DNA from: Nitrospirillum iridis
GTDB lineage: Bacteria; Pseudomonadota; Alphaproteobacteria; Azospirillales; Azospirillaceae
Assembly (NCBI RefSeq): GCF_014205765.1
Contig: NZ_JACIIZ010000011.1
Location: forward strand, 62,001 to 126,000
Direction: 5' to 3'
DNA: 64,000 nucleotides
Below are positions 26,895-35,374 of this stretch, piece after piece (within the stretch, counting starts at the first letter, position 1; each line of letters starts with the position of its first letter). Both the position numbers and the translations under genes were made by a program. Under the pieces are notes generated by a model. The model saw nothing but the letters and a program-made list of their open reading frames with translations, was not told the DNA's origin and searched no databases.

Positions 26895-27343
26895 TTATGG
26901 ACACGTCCCGAGTGCCGGCTTGGCGTAAACCGACGCCAGGGTATTACGCGTCGCTGGGCTTCGCGCTTGCTGGAATGGTGTTCGTCGCGACCAGTTTGGC
27001 GGGCTCGCTGCAAATCCGGGCTCATGCCGACGCGTTCAGTATCATCAATCCGGTTGGCCTGCCGGTCATGCTGTTCGTCTGGTTTTTGCTGTATGCGTTC
27101 CGGCTGATCTTCTGGGGACGCGTTCCGGCACAATCACAGAATCTGATCCGCACGCTACTGACACTGGTGCTGTGTGCGGAGGTGATCGCTGCCGTCATCG
27201 CCTTGCTCCTGGCGATGACGCAGCCCGATGGCGATCCCGTGGGTGGCCAAGGTCGGGAAATCATGGTGATCTTTTTCACCGTATTTGGGGGCTTGTGCCA
27301 GATCGGAACCGTTGTCTGGTTGCTTCGCTATCGCAAAGAATAG
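26891..27343 (+). CDS. Four-helix membrane protein, candidate immunity protein (copy 1)
   Basis: 150 aa with about four predicted membrane helices (roughly residues 20-40, 52-72, 85-107 and 125-142). Overlaps the end of the candidate effector by ATGA, so the two are probably co-translated. Its 3' half is nearly identical at DNA level to the next gene (27119-27282 versus 27594-27757, about three mismatches), while the 5' halves diverge. No known family; the immunity role is inferred from position and topology. Confidence 0.5.
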   Translation: MIMDTSRVPAWRKPTPGYYASLGFALAGMVFVATSLAGSLQIRAHADAFSIINPVGLPVMLFVWFLLYAFRLIFWGRVPAQSQNLIRTLLTLVLCAEVIAAVIALLLAMTQPDGDPVGGQGREIMVIFFTVFGGLCQIGTVVWLLRYRKE

Positions 27344-27757
27344 TGGGTAAAGCGATGCCGCAATGATGACAACGTACACCCGATCCATCACCGCTTGGCG
27401 CCGCCCGTCGCCGGGTTATCTGCTCCATCTGGCATTGGCGGCGGTGGCCATCACCTTCCTGGCCATCGGCCTGGATGGCGCGCTCAAGATCCGGGCGCAG
27501 GCCGATCCCATGGAGGCTATGGACGGCGTGGGGCTGGTGGGGTTCCTGTTCAGCTGGTTGCTCGTCTTCGGTTTTCGGTTGATCTTCTGGGCGCGCGTTC
27601 CGGCACAATCACAGAATCTGATCCGCGGGCTACTGACACTGGTGCTGTGTGCGGAGGTGATCGCTGCCGTCATCGCCTTGCTCCTGGCGATGACGCAGCC
27701 CGATGGCGATCCCGTGGGTGGTCAAGGTCGGGAAATCATGGTGATCTTTTCCACTGC
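27119..27757 (+). repeat. Direct repeat of about 164 bp shared by the tandem membrane-protein genes
   Basis: Copies at 27119-27282 and 27594-27757, offset 475 bp, with only about three differences seen by eye (two near 27152, one in GGTGGC/GGTGGT). Flanking parts of the two genes are much less alike. The sharp boundary suggests gene conversion or a recent recombination rather than uniform divergence of an old duplication. Confidence 0.8.
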
Positions 27758-27818
27758 GTTTGGAGGCTTGTGCCAGATCGGAACCGCTATTTGGCCGGTC
27801 CGCTGCCGTAGGAAATAA
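27363..27818 (+). CDS. Four-helix membrane protein, candidate immunity protein (copy 2)
   Basis: 151-aa paralog of the preceding gene, 19 bp downstream, same topology. Shares the WRRPSPGY-like start, the RLIFW.RVPAQSQNLIR loop and an almost invariant segment through TQPDGDPVGGQGREIMVIF. The N-terminal 80 residues and the last ten differ. Duplicated immunity genes often protect against variant effectors. No second effector stands between the copies. Confidence 0.5.
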   Translation: MMTTYTRSITAWRRPSPGYLLHLALAAVAITFLAIGLDGALKIRAQADPMEAMDGVGLVGFLFSWLLVFGFRLIFWARVPAQSQNLIRGLLTLVLCAEVIAAVIALLLAMTQPDGDPVGGQGREIMVIFSTAFGGLCQIGTAIWPVRCRRK

Positions 27819-28756
27819 AACCTCTCCATCCAATGAATTCCAGGTCCTGGTTGAGCCCGGCTCCAGGGCACCGGGGTCGTCGTTTTGACGGCCGACGGCC
27901 GCCCGTGTTCCACCAACCGCCGCCTAAGGCCGCGAGCAGGGTCACCCGTGTCCCTGAAGGGGGCCTCTGAGGTGAGGCGGCGGCCAGCGTGGCGTGGCGC
28001 TGTTAGTCCACCTGGGGGCCAGACCTTCCCCCCGCCGGTGGTCGCCCCCCAAAACGTCCAAGGCGCCGCTGACGGATGCCGACTGGGTGAAAAGGTTGAA
28101 GGCGCCTGGCGTCATCCGTGCCGGTGCGTTCCGGGACTCCCTCCACCGCGTGGCGGCCCCCCCCTCAGACTGTGGCCAGAGGACGCCCTCACCGGCCCTC
28201 AGCTTATCCCGCGCCTGCCGCAGGGCGGCTTCGCGGGCTTGACGACGATGAAAGCATTCTCGACCAAGATGCCCTGGATGTTGCCTGCGGTCAGTCGCGG
28301 CCGGCCGAACAGGGGGCTGTCGCCCATGCCCAAGACGTCAAAGAACTGGTCGGTGCCGTCATGCGGCTTTGCCAGGGCGCCTCCGGAATAATGGGGAACG
28401 GCGGAATTGACGCCGGGTATATTAATCATAGCCCTTTTGGGTTTACGGGGCGGCGGCGGATCAATGATCGCGCTTCGCACTGGGCCGTGTCCGTGACCAA
28501 GCCAAGTCGCGACGCCCTGGACAGCGAGCGCCGGGCTTGGGGGCATTGCGCCATAAACCCTTGAGACCAAACAGCCCGTTTGCCAATGGAAGGGTGCGCT
28601 TTTCGGACCATATGGCGCATTGGCGCATACGTGTGTCAATGACGACTTGGTCCTTGCTAAATGTGAACCGCATATGTGTAGTGATGACGGAATTTGTCCC
28701 TTTCCCGGGACGATGGCGCGGTCTGTCTAAAATATTTAGTTGGGGGAGGTGGGGGT
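27819..28756. other. Poorly coding 0.9-kb stretch between the T6SS islet and the LysR gene
   Basis: No convincing full-length gene. Several overlapping frames are open, as expected for GC-rich DNA, but show no family features. The one frame that looks gene-like is a 76-codon minus-strand ORF (28199-28429), listed separately. Around 28545-28628 an 8-bp inverted repeat (TGCGCCAT/ATGGCGCA) and a tandem TGGCGCAT pair (28613-28628) lie upstream of the LysR gene and may be regulatory. I see no IS ends or RNA genes. Confidence 0.4.
28199..28429 (-). CDS. Small ORF, possible hypothetical protein or gene remnant
   Basis: 76 codons from an ATG at 28429 (MINIPGVNSAV...) with the GC-ending codon pattern of real genes here, including a segment GDSPLFGRPRLTAGNIQGIL. 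No family recognised and the ribosome site (AAAGGG very close to ATG) is poor. A neighbouring minus-strand frame continues with gene-like text (REAALRQARDKLRAGEG) about where this one stops, so it may be the frameshifted remainder of a longer gene. Confidence 0.25.
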   Translation of the reverse strand: MINIPGVNSAVPHYSGGALAKPHDGTDQFFDVLGMGDSPLFGRPRLTAGNIQGILVENAFIVVKPAKPPCGRRGIS

Positions 28757-29695
28757 ATGGTTAACGAAGAGGTGAGTTTTCTAAGAAGAAGTAACTTAAA
28801 TCAGTTCTATGCACTTGACGCTATTCTGAACACGGCCTCAATCACGGAGGCCGCTACCCGTATGCACATCAGTCAACCGGCGATGAGTCTTGCCCTTAAG
28901 AAGCTGCGGGAACATTTCAGTGATGAGCTCGTCGTATACAATAATGGCCTGAGGCAAATGACGGCGCTGGCGGAGGCCCTGCGCCCTCGTGTGCGCCATC
29001 TGCTGAGGGAGGCGGAGGGCGTGTTCGGCACGACCCTAAGCTTTGATCCGGCGACGGACCGGAGGACCGTCCACATAGCGGCGCCCGACATGGTGGAGAT
29101 CACCTTCCTACCGCGGGTTATTCGGCGCCTTCAGAAAGAAGCGCCGGGCGTGGATATCCACCTTGCCACATTCCAGTATGTGAATGCCGAAATTTTGCTC
29201 GAGAAAGATATAGACCTGGTGATTGTTCCTGAAAATCTTGAATCAAATAATCTGTTGAAGGCCCATTTATTTTATGAAGGGCTCTCTTGTATGGTTTGGA
29301 AAGATAATCGCGCTATCGACAATAACATAGGCCGGGAGACTTACTTGTCAGGCCGGCACGCGGCGATGTTCAATTCGATGGAAATATTGGGCCATTTGAA
29401 TGCCGAGGCATTGGACCTTCTGGATCGCCGTGACGTGGCCGTCCGCACTGCCCGTTATGCGATGCTGCCCAATATCGTGATTGGCACCGATTTGATCGTC
29501 ACGACCATCTCGAGGTTCGCGCAATTCTTCGCCAGCATAATGCCGCTCAAGGTCCTGCCAGCGCCTTTCCCGGAAGAATACACCTCCATCACGATGCAAT
29601 GGCATCCCCATCGGGACCAGGAACCGCTCATGCGGTGGCTGGTATCCGTCATACATGACGAAGCGTCGCACTTCGCCCTTCATAAGTTAAAGTAA
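28757..29695 (+). CDS. LysR-family transcriptional regulator (NodD-like)
   Basis: 312 aa from the ATG at 28757, which has a GGGGAGG ribosome site (the frame is open upstream). The N-terminal winged helix-turn-helix shows FYALDAILNTASITEAATRMHISQPAMSLALKKLREHF (about residues 14-52); the rest is the substrate-binding domain. Located just upstream of and parallel to the TonB-receptor/ABC/TldDE operon, so probably its regulator. The 261-bp gap between them contains two striking dyads. The ligand is not predictable. Confidence 0.9.
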   Translation: MVNEEVSFLRRSNLNQFYALDAILNTASITEAATRMHISQPAMSLALKKLREHFSDELVVYNNGLRQMTALAEALRPRVRHLLREAEGVFGTTLSFDPATDRRTVHIAAPDMVEITFLPRVIRRLQKEAPGVDIHLATFQYVNAEILLEKDIDLVIVPENLESNNLLKAHLFYEGLSCMVWKDNRAIDNNIGRETYLSGRHAAMFNSMEILGHLNAEALDLLDRRDVAVRTARYAMLPNIVIGTDLIVTTISRFAQFFASIMPLKVLPAPFPEEYTSITMQWHPHRDQEPLMRWLVSVIHDEASHFALHKLK

Positions 29696-29956
29696 TACGG
29701 GCATTGCCAGAACTGATTTGTCAATGTGCCCACATTCCCCCAACCTAATTTACAGCTTCTCACGAAGCCACCGCTGACGGCCCCTGAAACAGAGGCGATT
29801 GGCGGGACGTCAAGAAAATGAATTCGGGCAGACGTGCACGATTCCTTAAGGAATCGAACGTCATAACAACAATAATATTCAGCATGCATAAGACTGTAGT
29901 CAGGAATCACTTGTGATTCCGGCAACGCTGGCGGCTGACAGAACAGGAGCAGGGGA
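29696..29956. promoter_or_regulatory. Intergenic control region with two GGAATC-type dyads
   Basis: Contains an 18-bp perfect palindrome CGATTCCTTAAGGAATCG at 29839-29856 and an 18-bp dyad GGAATCACTTGTGATTCC at 29903-29920. Both are built from GGAATC/GATTCC half-sites in opposite relative order, with centres 64 bp apart (about six helical turns). AT-rich sequence (about 29860-29890) between them could hold the promoter. They are good candidates for the operator of the adjacent LysR regulator, 37-118 bp ahead of the receptor start. Confidence 0.6.
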
Positions 29957-32221
29957 ATGAAGAGCTGGGACCTGTTGGCCGGTGTTTCGGCCATTGCGAC
30001 CCTTGTCACGGCGTTGCCGGCGGTGGCGCAGAATGTGAGCATCAGCGTGCCGTCGATGCCAATGGAACAAGCGCTGAAGGAGATTGAGCGGCAAGCCGGA
30101 CGTCACATCGACTATGACCCGGATGCCGTCCGCGGTTTGGCGTCCGTGGCCGTGGTCGGCGCCAAGGACGAGAACGATGCCATTGAAAAGGCCATCGCGG
30201 GCACCCGCCTGGTTCTGATCGATGGCAAAGACGGCCCCACCATCATCAGCTTCATCGTCGTCATGGCGCACCGCGACGAGGCCGAAACCAGCCTGCTGGT
30301 CCGCGACGCTTCCACCTCCAGCCGCAGCGGCGCGTCCCTGCGCGAGCAGGCCCGCAACACGACGGTCATTTCCAGCAAGCTGATGGAAGATCAGCAGGCG
30401 CAGAGCGTGACGGACGCGCTTCGCGACGCTGGTGGCGTCATCCCGAACTTCGCCACCGTCCAAGGCGGCACCAGCTACAGCGTCCGCGGCTTTGGCAGCA
30501 CCGGCTTGACCAACGGCCTCTCTTCCTCCGTCGGCAACAGTTCCATCGCGGGGGCGTCGCAACCGGTGGCGGGATTGGAGCGCGTCGAAATTCTGAAGGG
30601 GCCGGACGCGCTGCTGAATGGCTCCTACAGCCTGGGTGGCACCGTCAACTTGGTGACCAAGAAGCCGACGGCGGATCCCTTGCTGAACGCTTCGCTGGAA
30701 TATGGCAGCTATCAGACACGCAAGGGCACGATCGACGCCTCCGACGCGCTGAGCGATGACGAGAAGATAAGCGGCCGCCTCATCCTGTCTGGCGCCGACG
30801 CCGACCGCAACGTGCAGCATTACCGGGGGGACACGAATTACCTGGTGGCCCCCAGCTTGCGCTACAAGGACGGGAAGACCGACGCGATCCTGAGCGCCCA
30901 GATCTACGAGCAAAATACCGGCGTGAACCCCTATACCTACATGTATAAGGGGCAGATCGCCCCGGTGAGAACGCAGCCCATAGGCCCCGCCGACGCCGGC
31001 TTCAACGCAAGTGACAAGGAAGTCACCTATTCGGTTGAACACAAGGCGACCGACTGGCTCACCATCGTCAGCCGCGGGCAATACCAGAACCAGGACCTCA
31101 GCTTCGGGCTGTACGCGCCCTTCGCCGTACTGGCGCCCACGACCCTGCTGATTAACAATGGGCATGACGAGCAACGCAACAGGACCTGGTCGCTGGATGA
31201 CTATGCCAGGCTGAAATTCGATACGCTTGTCATCAATCACAACATCAACATTGGTTATAGTTTCGTTCAGACGCATGACGATGCGCTGGATTCTTCGAAG
31301 TCGAGTTTCTTCCCCTTCAGTTTGACGACCGGTGTGGTCAAACCCATACCGTCCATCGACGAAACGTCCTACAGCCTGGACTATAATGAACGGGCGTTTT
31401 ACTTTCAGGATATCATGACATGGGGGGCGGCACACCTGATAGGCGGGGTGCGTCAGAATTCGTTCGATAGCACCAGCCACATTCCAAAGCAACCAGTCAG
31501 CGAGTACTCCGCCTCATCGTCAGTACCAAGCTTTGGCGCGGTGTACGACATAACCGCTGATTTGTCGTTGTTCGGTAACTATGCGCTTGGTTACATCCCG
31601 AATTTTTCCCTGGATTATACAAAGAACCGGCTGCCCGACATCACTTCCAAGAACCTTGAGGGCGGCTTGAAGCTGTCCATGATGGATCAGAAGTTGGAAT
31701 TGGTGGCGTCGGTCTTCCGCCTGCAGCAAAGCAACGTCGTGATTTCCGATCCGGCCCATCCCGGCTATTACATCTCCACCCAAGGCCAGGAAAGCAAAGG
31801 CGTCGATCTCGATTTGCGCGGCACGATCCTGCCCGGCTGGACGGTCGTTTCCACTTTCACCTACAGCAAGTTTGATCAGTTGACCCGCAAGCTTGGTGCC
31901 TATGTGGCGGGCCAGCCGCGCGTCAAGTACAGCCTCTATACGTCCTATACCCAGCCGGTAGGCGAAGACTTGAATCTGACCCTGTCGGGCGGGCTGTATG
32001 GAAACTCCGGTTCCTATCTGAATAACAGCGGGACGGAAAAAGTCCCGGACGCCAAGCAGTTCGATATTAATGTCATTGGCGCCTATAAATCTTGGCAGCT
32101 CAATGTGGGTGTCAAAAACCTGTTCGACCGCCGTAACTACGGTGTGTCGACTGTCGACAGCTACATTCCTGTTCTGGAATCATGCACCTGGCATGCCACC
32201 TTGTCCTACAAGTTCTTCTAA
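29957..32221 (+). CDS. TonB-dependent outer-membrane receptor with STN domain
   Basis: 754-aa receptor that should import a ligand across the outer membrane using TonB energy. Signal peptide (residues 1-25, cut after AVAQ), STN/secretin-type N-terminal domain (about 26-80: SMPMEQALKEIERQAG), plug (about 120-255, with SYSVRGFGSTG and RVEILKGPDALLNG), then a beta-barrel ending in Phe. The plug and barrel resemble the siderophore/FhuA-like group. An STN domain normally signals to an anti-sigma factor, but no sigma/anti-sigma pair is adjacent. Ribosome site GGAGCAGGGG. First gene of the operon. Confidence 0.92.
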   Translation: MKSWDLLAGVSAIATLVTALPAVAQNVSISVPSMPMEQALKEIERQAGRHIDYDPDAVRGLASVAVVGAKDENDAIEKAIAGTRLVLIDGKDGPTIISFIVVMAHRDEAETSLLVRDASTSSRSGASLREQARNTTVISSKLMEDQQAQSVTDALRDAGGVIPNFATVQGGTSYSVRGFGSTGLTNGLSSSVGNSSIAGASQPVAGLERVEILKGPDALLNGSYSLGGTVNLVTKKPTADPLLNASLEYGSYQTRKGTIDASDALSDDEKISGRLILSGADADRNVQHYRGDTNYLVAPSLRYKDGKTDAILSAQIYEQNTGVNPYTYMYKGQIAPVRTQPIGPADAGFNASDKEVTYSVEHKATDWLTIVSRGQYQNQDLSFGLYAPFAVLAPTTLLINNGHDEQRNRTWSLDDYARLKFDTLVINHNINIGYSFVQTHDDALDSSKSSFFPFSLTTGVVKPIPSIDETSYSLDYNERAFYFQDIMTWGAAHLIGGVRQNSFDSTSHIPKQPVSEYSASSSVPSFGAVYDITADLSLFGNYALGYIPNFSLDYTKNRLPDITSKNLEGGLKLSMMDQKLELVASVFRLQQSNVVISDPAHPGYYISTQGQESKGVDLDLRGTILPGWTVVSTFTYSKFDQLTRKLGAYVAGQPRVKYSLYTSYTQPVGEDLNLTLSGGLYGNSGSYLNNSGTEKVPDAKQFDINVIGAYKSWQLNVGVKNLFDRRNYGVSTVDSYIPVLESCTWHATLSYKFF

Positions 32222-32246
32222 CTCACCGATATCGAGTGACGCCTGA

Positions 32247-34022
32247 ATGAGCACGTCGAACCATACAGTGAAGGAAGCCCGGCCACAGGCCGGGCTTCCC
32301 AGCGTCAGCACCGAGGTACGGATACGTCACTTTCTCAAGCTGCTGACATCATACTGGTTATCCTCGGACTGGATGTTTGCCTGGTTTGGCACCGCTTTCC
32401 TTTTGGGAAGCAAGTACATCGTCATTTATATGTCAGTACAGGCAAACAGTTGGCAGCGCTCGTTCTATGATGTCGTCCAAAATAAACAGGTGGATCTGTT
32501 CCTGCCTCAGATCATCGAGTTTTTTCTGATCAACGGCTGCTCGGCCATGGTCCTCGTCCTTGAGGTATACTTCTACGGCATGTTCTCAATGAGATGGCGG
32601 ACCTTCCTGACCACGGAATACGTGGCGCGCTGGATGAAGAACAATGGGTTCTATTCCATGGAAAGGGCCGCATTGATTGACAACCCGGACCAGAGAATAG
32701 CCGAGGACATCAAGGAATTCACAAATAGCGTAATGGCCATAGTAGTAGGATTTTTTGGTTCCATAACAGCCGGCATCAGTTTTGGTTCTGTGCTTTGGAG
32801 CGTGGCGGCGCCGATACGGTTCCTGATTGCGGGGTACCACATCTCCATACCCGGCGACATGCTATGGTATTCCCTGCTGTACACGGTGCTGACCACCGGG
32901 GCCATCATCTGGGTCGGCCGGCCCCTGATTTCCCGCACCATGCGCCAGCAACAGGTGGAGGCCGATTTCCGCTTCGGCTTGATCTACATTCGCCGCAATG
33001 CGGAACAAATCGCCTTCCTGGATGCCGCGCCGACAGAGGTGCAGTCCCTGCGCGAAGCATTCGACCGTATCAAGAAGAATTATCATCGACTGATTCTGGC
33101 CCAGATGGGCATCAACGCGACGGGGCACATATTCGATAGCATTGGGAAATTACTTCCCGTGTTTCTGACAATTCCAAAATACTTTGCCGGTACGTTGACC
33201 TTTGGCGGGATTATGGCAGCCCAGGATGCATTCCGCCAAATGACATCTTCCCTTTCATTCTTCTATCAAGCTTTCCAGTCATTCGCCCAACAAATCGCCA
33301 ACGTCAACCGTATCTGGGCTTTCGACCAGATGTTGGAGCGGAAGGATGCCACCGGTATCCAAATAATAAGGAACGGTGGTGGCACTATCTCCGCCCGCGA
33401 TCTCCGGCTGGACTTCTATAACAACGCGTCCCTGACCATTGGGGATTGGACGATCCTGCCAGGTCAGCGCTGGGTGATAGTGGGCCCATCGGGAATAGGT
33501 AAAAGTTCCACCATGAGGGCCATCGCCGGCTTGTGGCCGGATGGTGCCGGGGTGGTTCATGTGCCATCCCAGGGCCTGACGATGTTCGTCCCCCAGCGCC
33601 TCTATCTGCCTATGGGAACCCTGAAGAACGCCATCTGTTTTCCCGCCTCGCCGGAGCAGTACGACGATGATCAGGTCATCTCCCTGCTCAGTGTCGTCGG
33701 GCTGGAGAAGCATGCCCAGCGGCTTCACGGATCCCGATCCTGGGCCGACCAGCTCTCCCCGGGGGAGCAGCAGAGGTTGGCCCTGGTCCGCATCCTGCTT
33801 TACCGGCCGGACCGCCTCGTCCTTGACGAAGCCACCAGCGCTTTGGACCCCGCGAACGCGCTGCATTTTTACGCCACCCTGCTTGAGCGCCTGCCGTCCG
33901 TCACCCTGATCAGCGTCGTTCATGATGAGCGCCTGAAGCCGTTCCATACCCACTGCCTGCGGTTGGCGGCGGAGGGGGCGACACAGTCCGCGCTGGATCC
34001 CGAAGAGGAAACCGTATGTTAA
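32247..34022 (+). CDS. SbmA/BacA-like ABC transporter, permease fused to ATPase (YddA type)
   Basis: 591 aa. Residues about 30-340 form a membrane domain of the SbmA/BacA_like (ABC_membrane_2) class, with typical text YWLSSDW...W and DNPDQRIAEDIKEFT. Residues about 390-580 are an ATPase with Walker A GPSGIGKSS, signature LSPGEQQRLALVRILL and Walker B RLVLDEATSALD. Relatives take up peptides (SbmA and BacA import microcins and antimicrobial peptides) or cobalamin (Rv1819c). The stop overlaps the tldE start by 7 bases. With an outer-membrane receptor before it and proteases after it, peptide import is the most economical reading, though export is not excluded. Confidence 0.9.
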   Translation: MSTSNHTVKEARPQAGLPSVSTEVRIRHFLKLLTSYWLSSDWMFAWFGTAFLLGSKYIVIYMSVQANSWQRSFYDVVQNKQVDLFLPQIIEFFLINGCSAMVLVLEVYFYGMFSMRWRTFLTTEYVARWMKNNGFYSMERAALIDNPDQRIAEDIKEFTNSVMAIVVGFFGSITAGISFGSVLWSVAAPIRFLIAGYHISIPGDMLWYSLLYTVLTTGAIIWVGRPLISRTMRQQQVEADFRFGLIYIRRNAEQIAFLDAAPTEVQSLREAFDRIKKNYHRLILAQMGINATGHIFDSIGKLLPVFLTIPKYFAGTLTFGGIMAAQDAFRQMTSSLSFFYQAFQSFAQQIANVNRIWAFDQMLERKDATGIQIIRNGGGTISARDLRLDFYNNASLTIGDWTILPGQRWVIVGPSGIGKSSTMRAIAGLWPDGAGVVHVPSQGLTMFVPQRLYLPMGTLKNAICFPASPEQYDDDQVISLLSVVGLEKHAQRLHGSRSWADQLSPGEQQRLALVRILLYRPDRLVLDEATSALDPANALHFYATLLERLPSVTLISVVHDERLKPFHTHCLRLAAEGATQSALDPEEETVC

Positions 34023-35374
34023 GCGCCTATATCAGCGACAGCGAGGCGGACCTGCGCGCGGCCAGCCAGCAGGCCGTGGAATTGGCCCTGCGCGCTGGCG
34101 GACGGGAAGCCAGCGCCAGCGCCGCCTCCAGCGGCGGGCTTCAGCTCGGCTTACGGGACGGCCGGCTGGAAACGGCCGTGCGGAGTGGCCATCGCTCCCT
34201 CAACCTGACGGTATTCAGGGAGGGCCGGGTCGGGTCGGCGTCCACGACCACCTTTGACGCCGACGCCATCCAGCGCCTGGTGCAGGAGGCGGCAAGCATC
34301 ATGCAATGGGCGCAGCCGGATGCCGACAACGGCTTGGCGGATGCCGCCGACCTTGCCCATGATGTTGGCCAGCCGCTGCGGTACGAGCCGGTCAGCGACG
34401 ATGCCGCGGCCATGGCCGAGGAGGCGTCGGACATAGAGCGCGCGTTGCGTGCCGTCGAAAAGCCGGCGGGAACGGAATTGCGGACGTCGGAAGTGGGGCT
34501 CAATTGCTCCGAGATGTTGTCGGTGATGGTCACCTCATCCGGATTCTCCCGCGCGAGCCTCACCTCCCATCATGTGCGCTGGTGTACGGCGTTGGCGGCG
34601 CGGGACGGCGCCATGGCGCGTGACTATGCGCAGTCCATGGCCCGCCGGCGTAGCGATCTTCGCGGGGCGGACTGGCTGGCGGAGCGTGCCCTGCGGGGAG
34701 CCACCGGGCAGCTGGGGGCGCGGACGGTGCCCTCCGCCACCGGGCCGGTTCTATTCAGTCCCCGCACCGCACAGGTGCTGATCGAGGATCTGGTCGGCGC
34801 ACTGATGGGCACCGCCCAGTACCGGCGCGCCAGCTTTCTGGCCGGTGCGCTGGGGGACTTGGTCGCGGCTGACCATCTTGACCTGATCGAGGATCCGTTT
34901 GAGCCATGGGGCCTGGCCAGCGGTGCTTACGACGCGGAAGGCGTCGCCGGCAGCCGCCGCCTGATCCTCGATGCCGGCGTGGTCGGCGGTTACTTCCTGA
35001 ATAGCTTGAATGCCCGGCGTTTGGGGATGCGGACGACGGGCAACGCCAGCGGCCCGTATAACCTGACGCTTTCCAGCCGCCGTCCCGGCGGCGATGGCCC
35101 GGCGATGCGGCGCCATCTGGGCACCGGCTTGCTGGTTACCGCGATCACCGGCGGACACACCGACCCGACAACGGGGCATTGGAGCCGGGCGGTTGAAGGA
35201 TATTGGGTCGAGGACGGCGTCCAGCGGTTCCCCGTCGCCGGCATCACCCTGAGCGGAGATATGCGCACGATGCTACGGGGGATCACCCACGTCGGCGATG
35301 ACGTCGAACGTTTCGGCTCCTTTCGCACGGGCTCCATTTTGGTTGACGCGATGCACATCGGAGGACGGGCATGA
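34016..35374 (+). CDS. tldE: TldE/PmbA-type metalloprotease partner subunit
   Basis: 452 aa, TldD/PmbA family. It lacks the zinc-binding HExxxH motif, as expected of the TldE (PmbA) subunit, and has the conserved C-terminal tract SGPYNLTLSS...LLVTAITGGHTDPTTGHWSRAVEGYWVEDG (about residues 340-400, shown in part). TldE pairs with TldD in a heterodimer that degrades unfolded peptides and processes microcin B17 and the antitoxin CcdA. Starts inside the ABC gene and overlaps tldD by ATGA, so subunit stoichiometry is probably set by coupled translation. Confidence 0.93.
   Translation: MLSAYISDSEADLRAASQQAVELALRAGGREASASAASSGGLQLGLRDGRLETAVRSGHRSLNLTVFREGRVGSASTTTFDADAIQRLVQEAASIMQWAQPDADNGLADAADLAHDVGQPLRYEPVSDDAAAMAEEASDIERALRAVEKPAGTELRTSEVGLNCSEMLSVMVTSSGFSRASLTSHHVRWCTALAARDGAMARDYAQSMARRRSDLRGADWLAERALRGATGQLGARTVPSATGPVLFSPRTAQVLIEDLVGALMGTAQYRRASFLAGALGDLVAADHLDLIEDPFEPWGLASGAYDAEGVAGSRRLILDAGVVGGYFLNSLNARRLGMRTTGNASGPYNLTLSSRRPGGDGPAMRRHLGTGLLVTAITGGHTDPTTGHWSRAVEGYWVEDGVQRFPVAGITLSGDMRTMLRGITHVGDDVERFGSFRTGSILVDAMHIGGRA

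Noticed and set aside
27885-28391. 168-codon plus-strand ORF in the cryptic stretch
   Set aside because: Arg/Pro/Gly-rich translation without motifs; overlaps other equally open frames.
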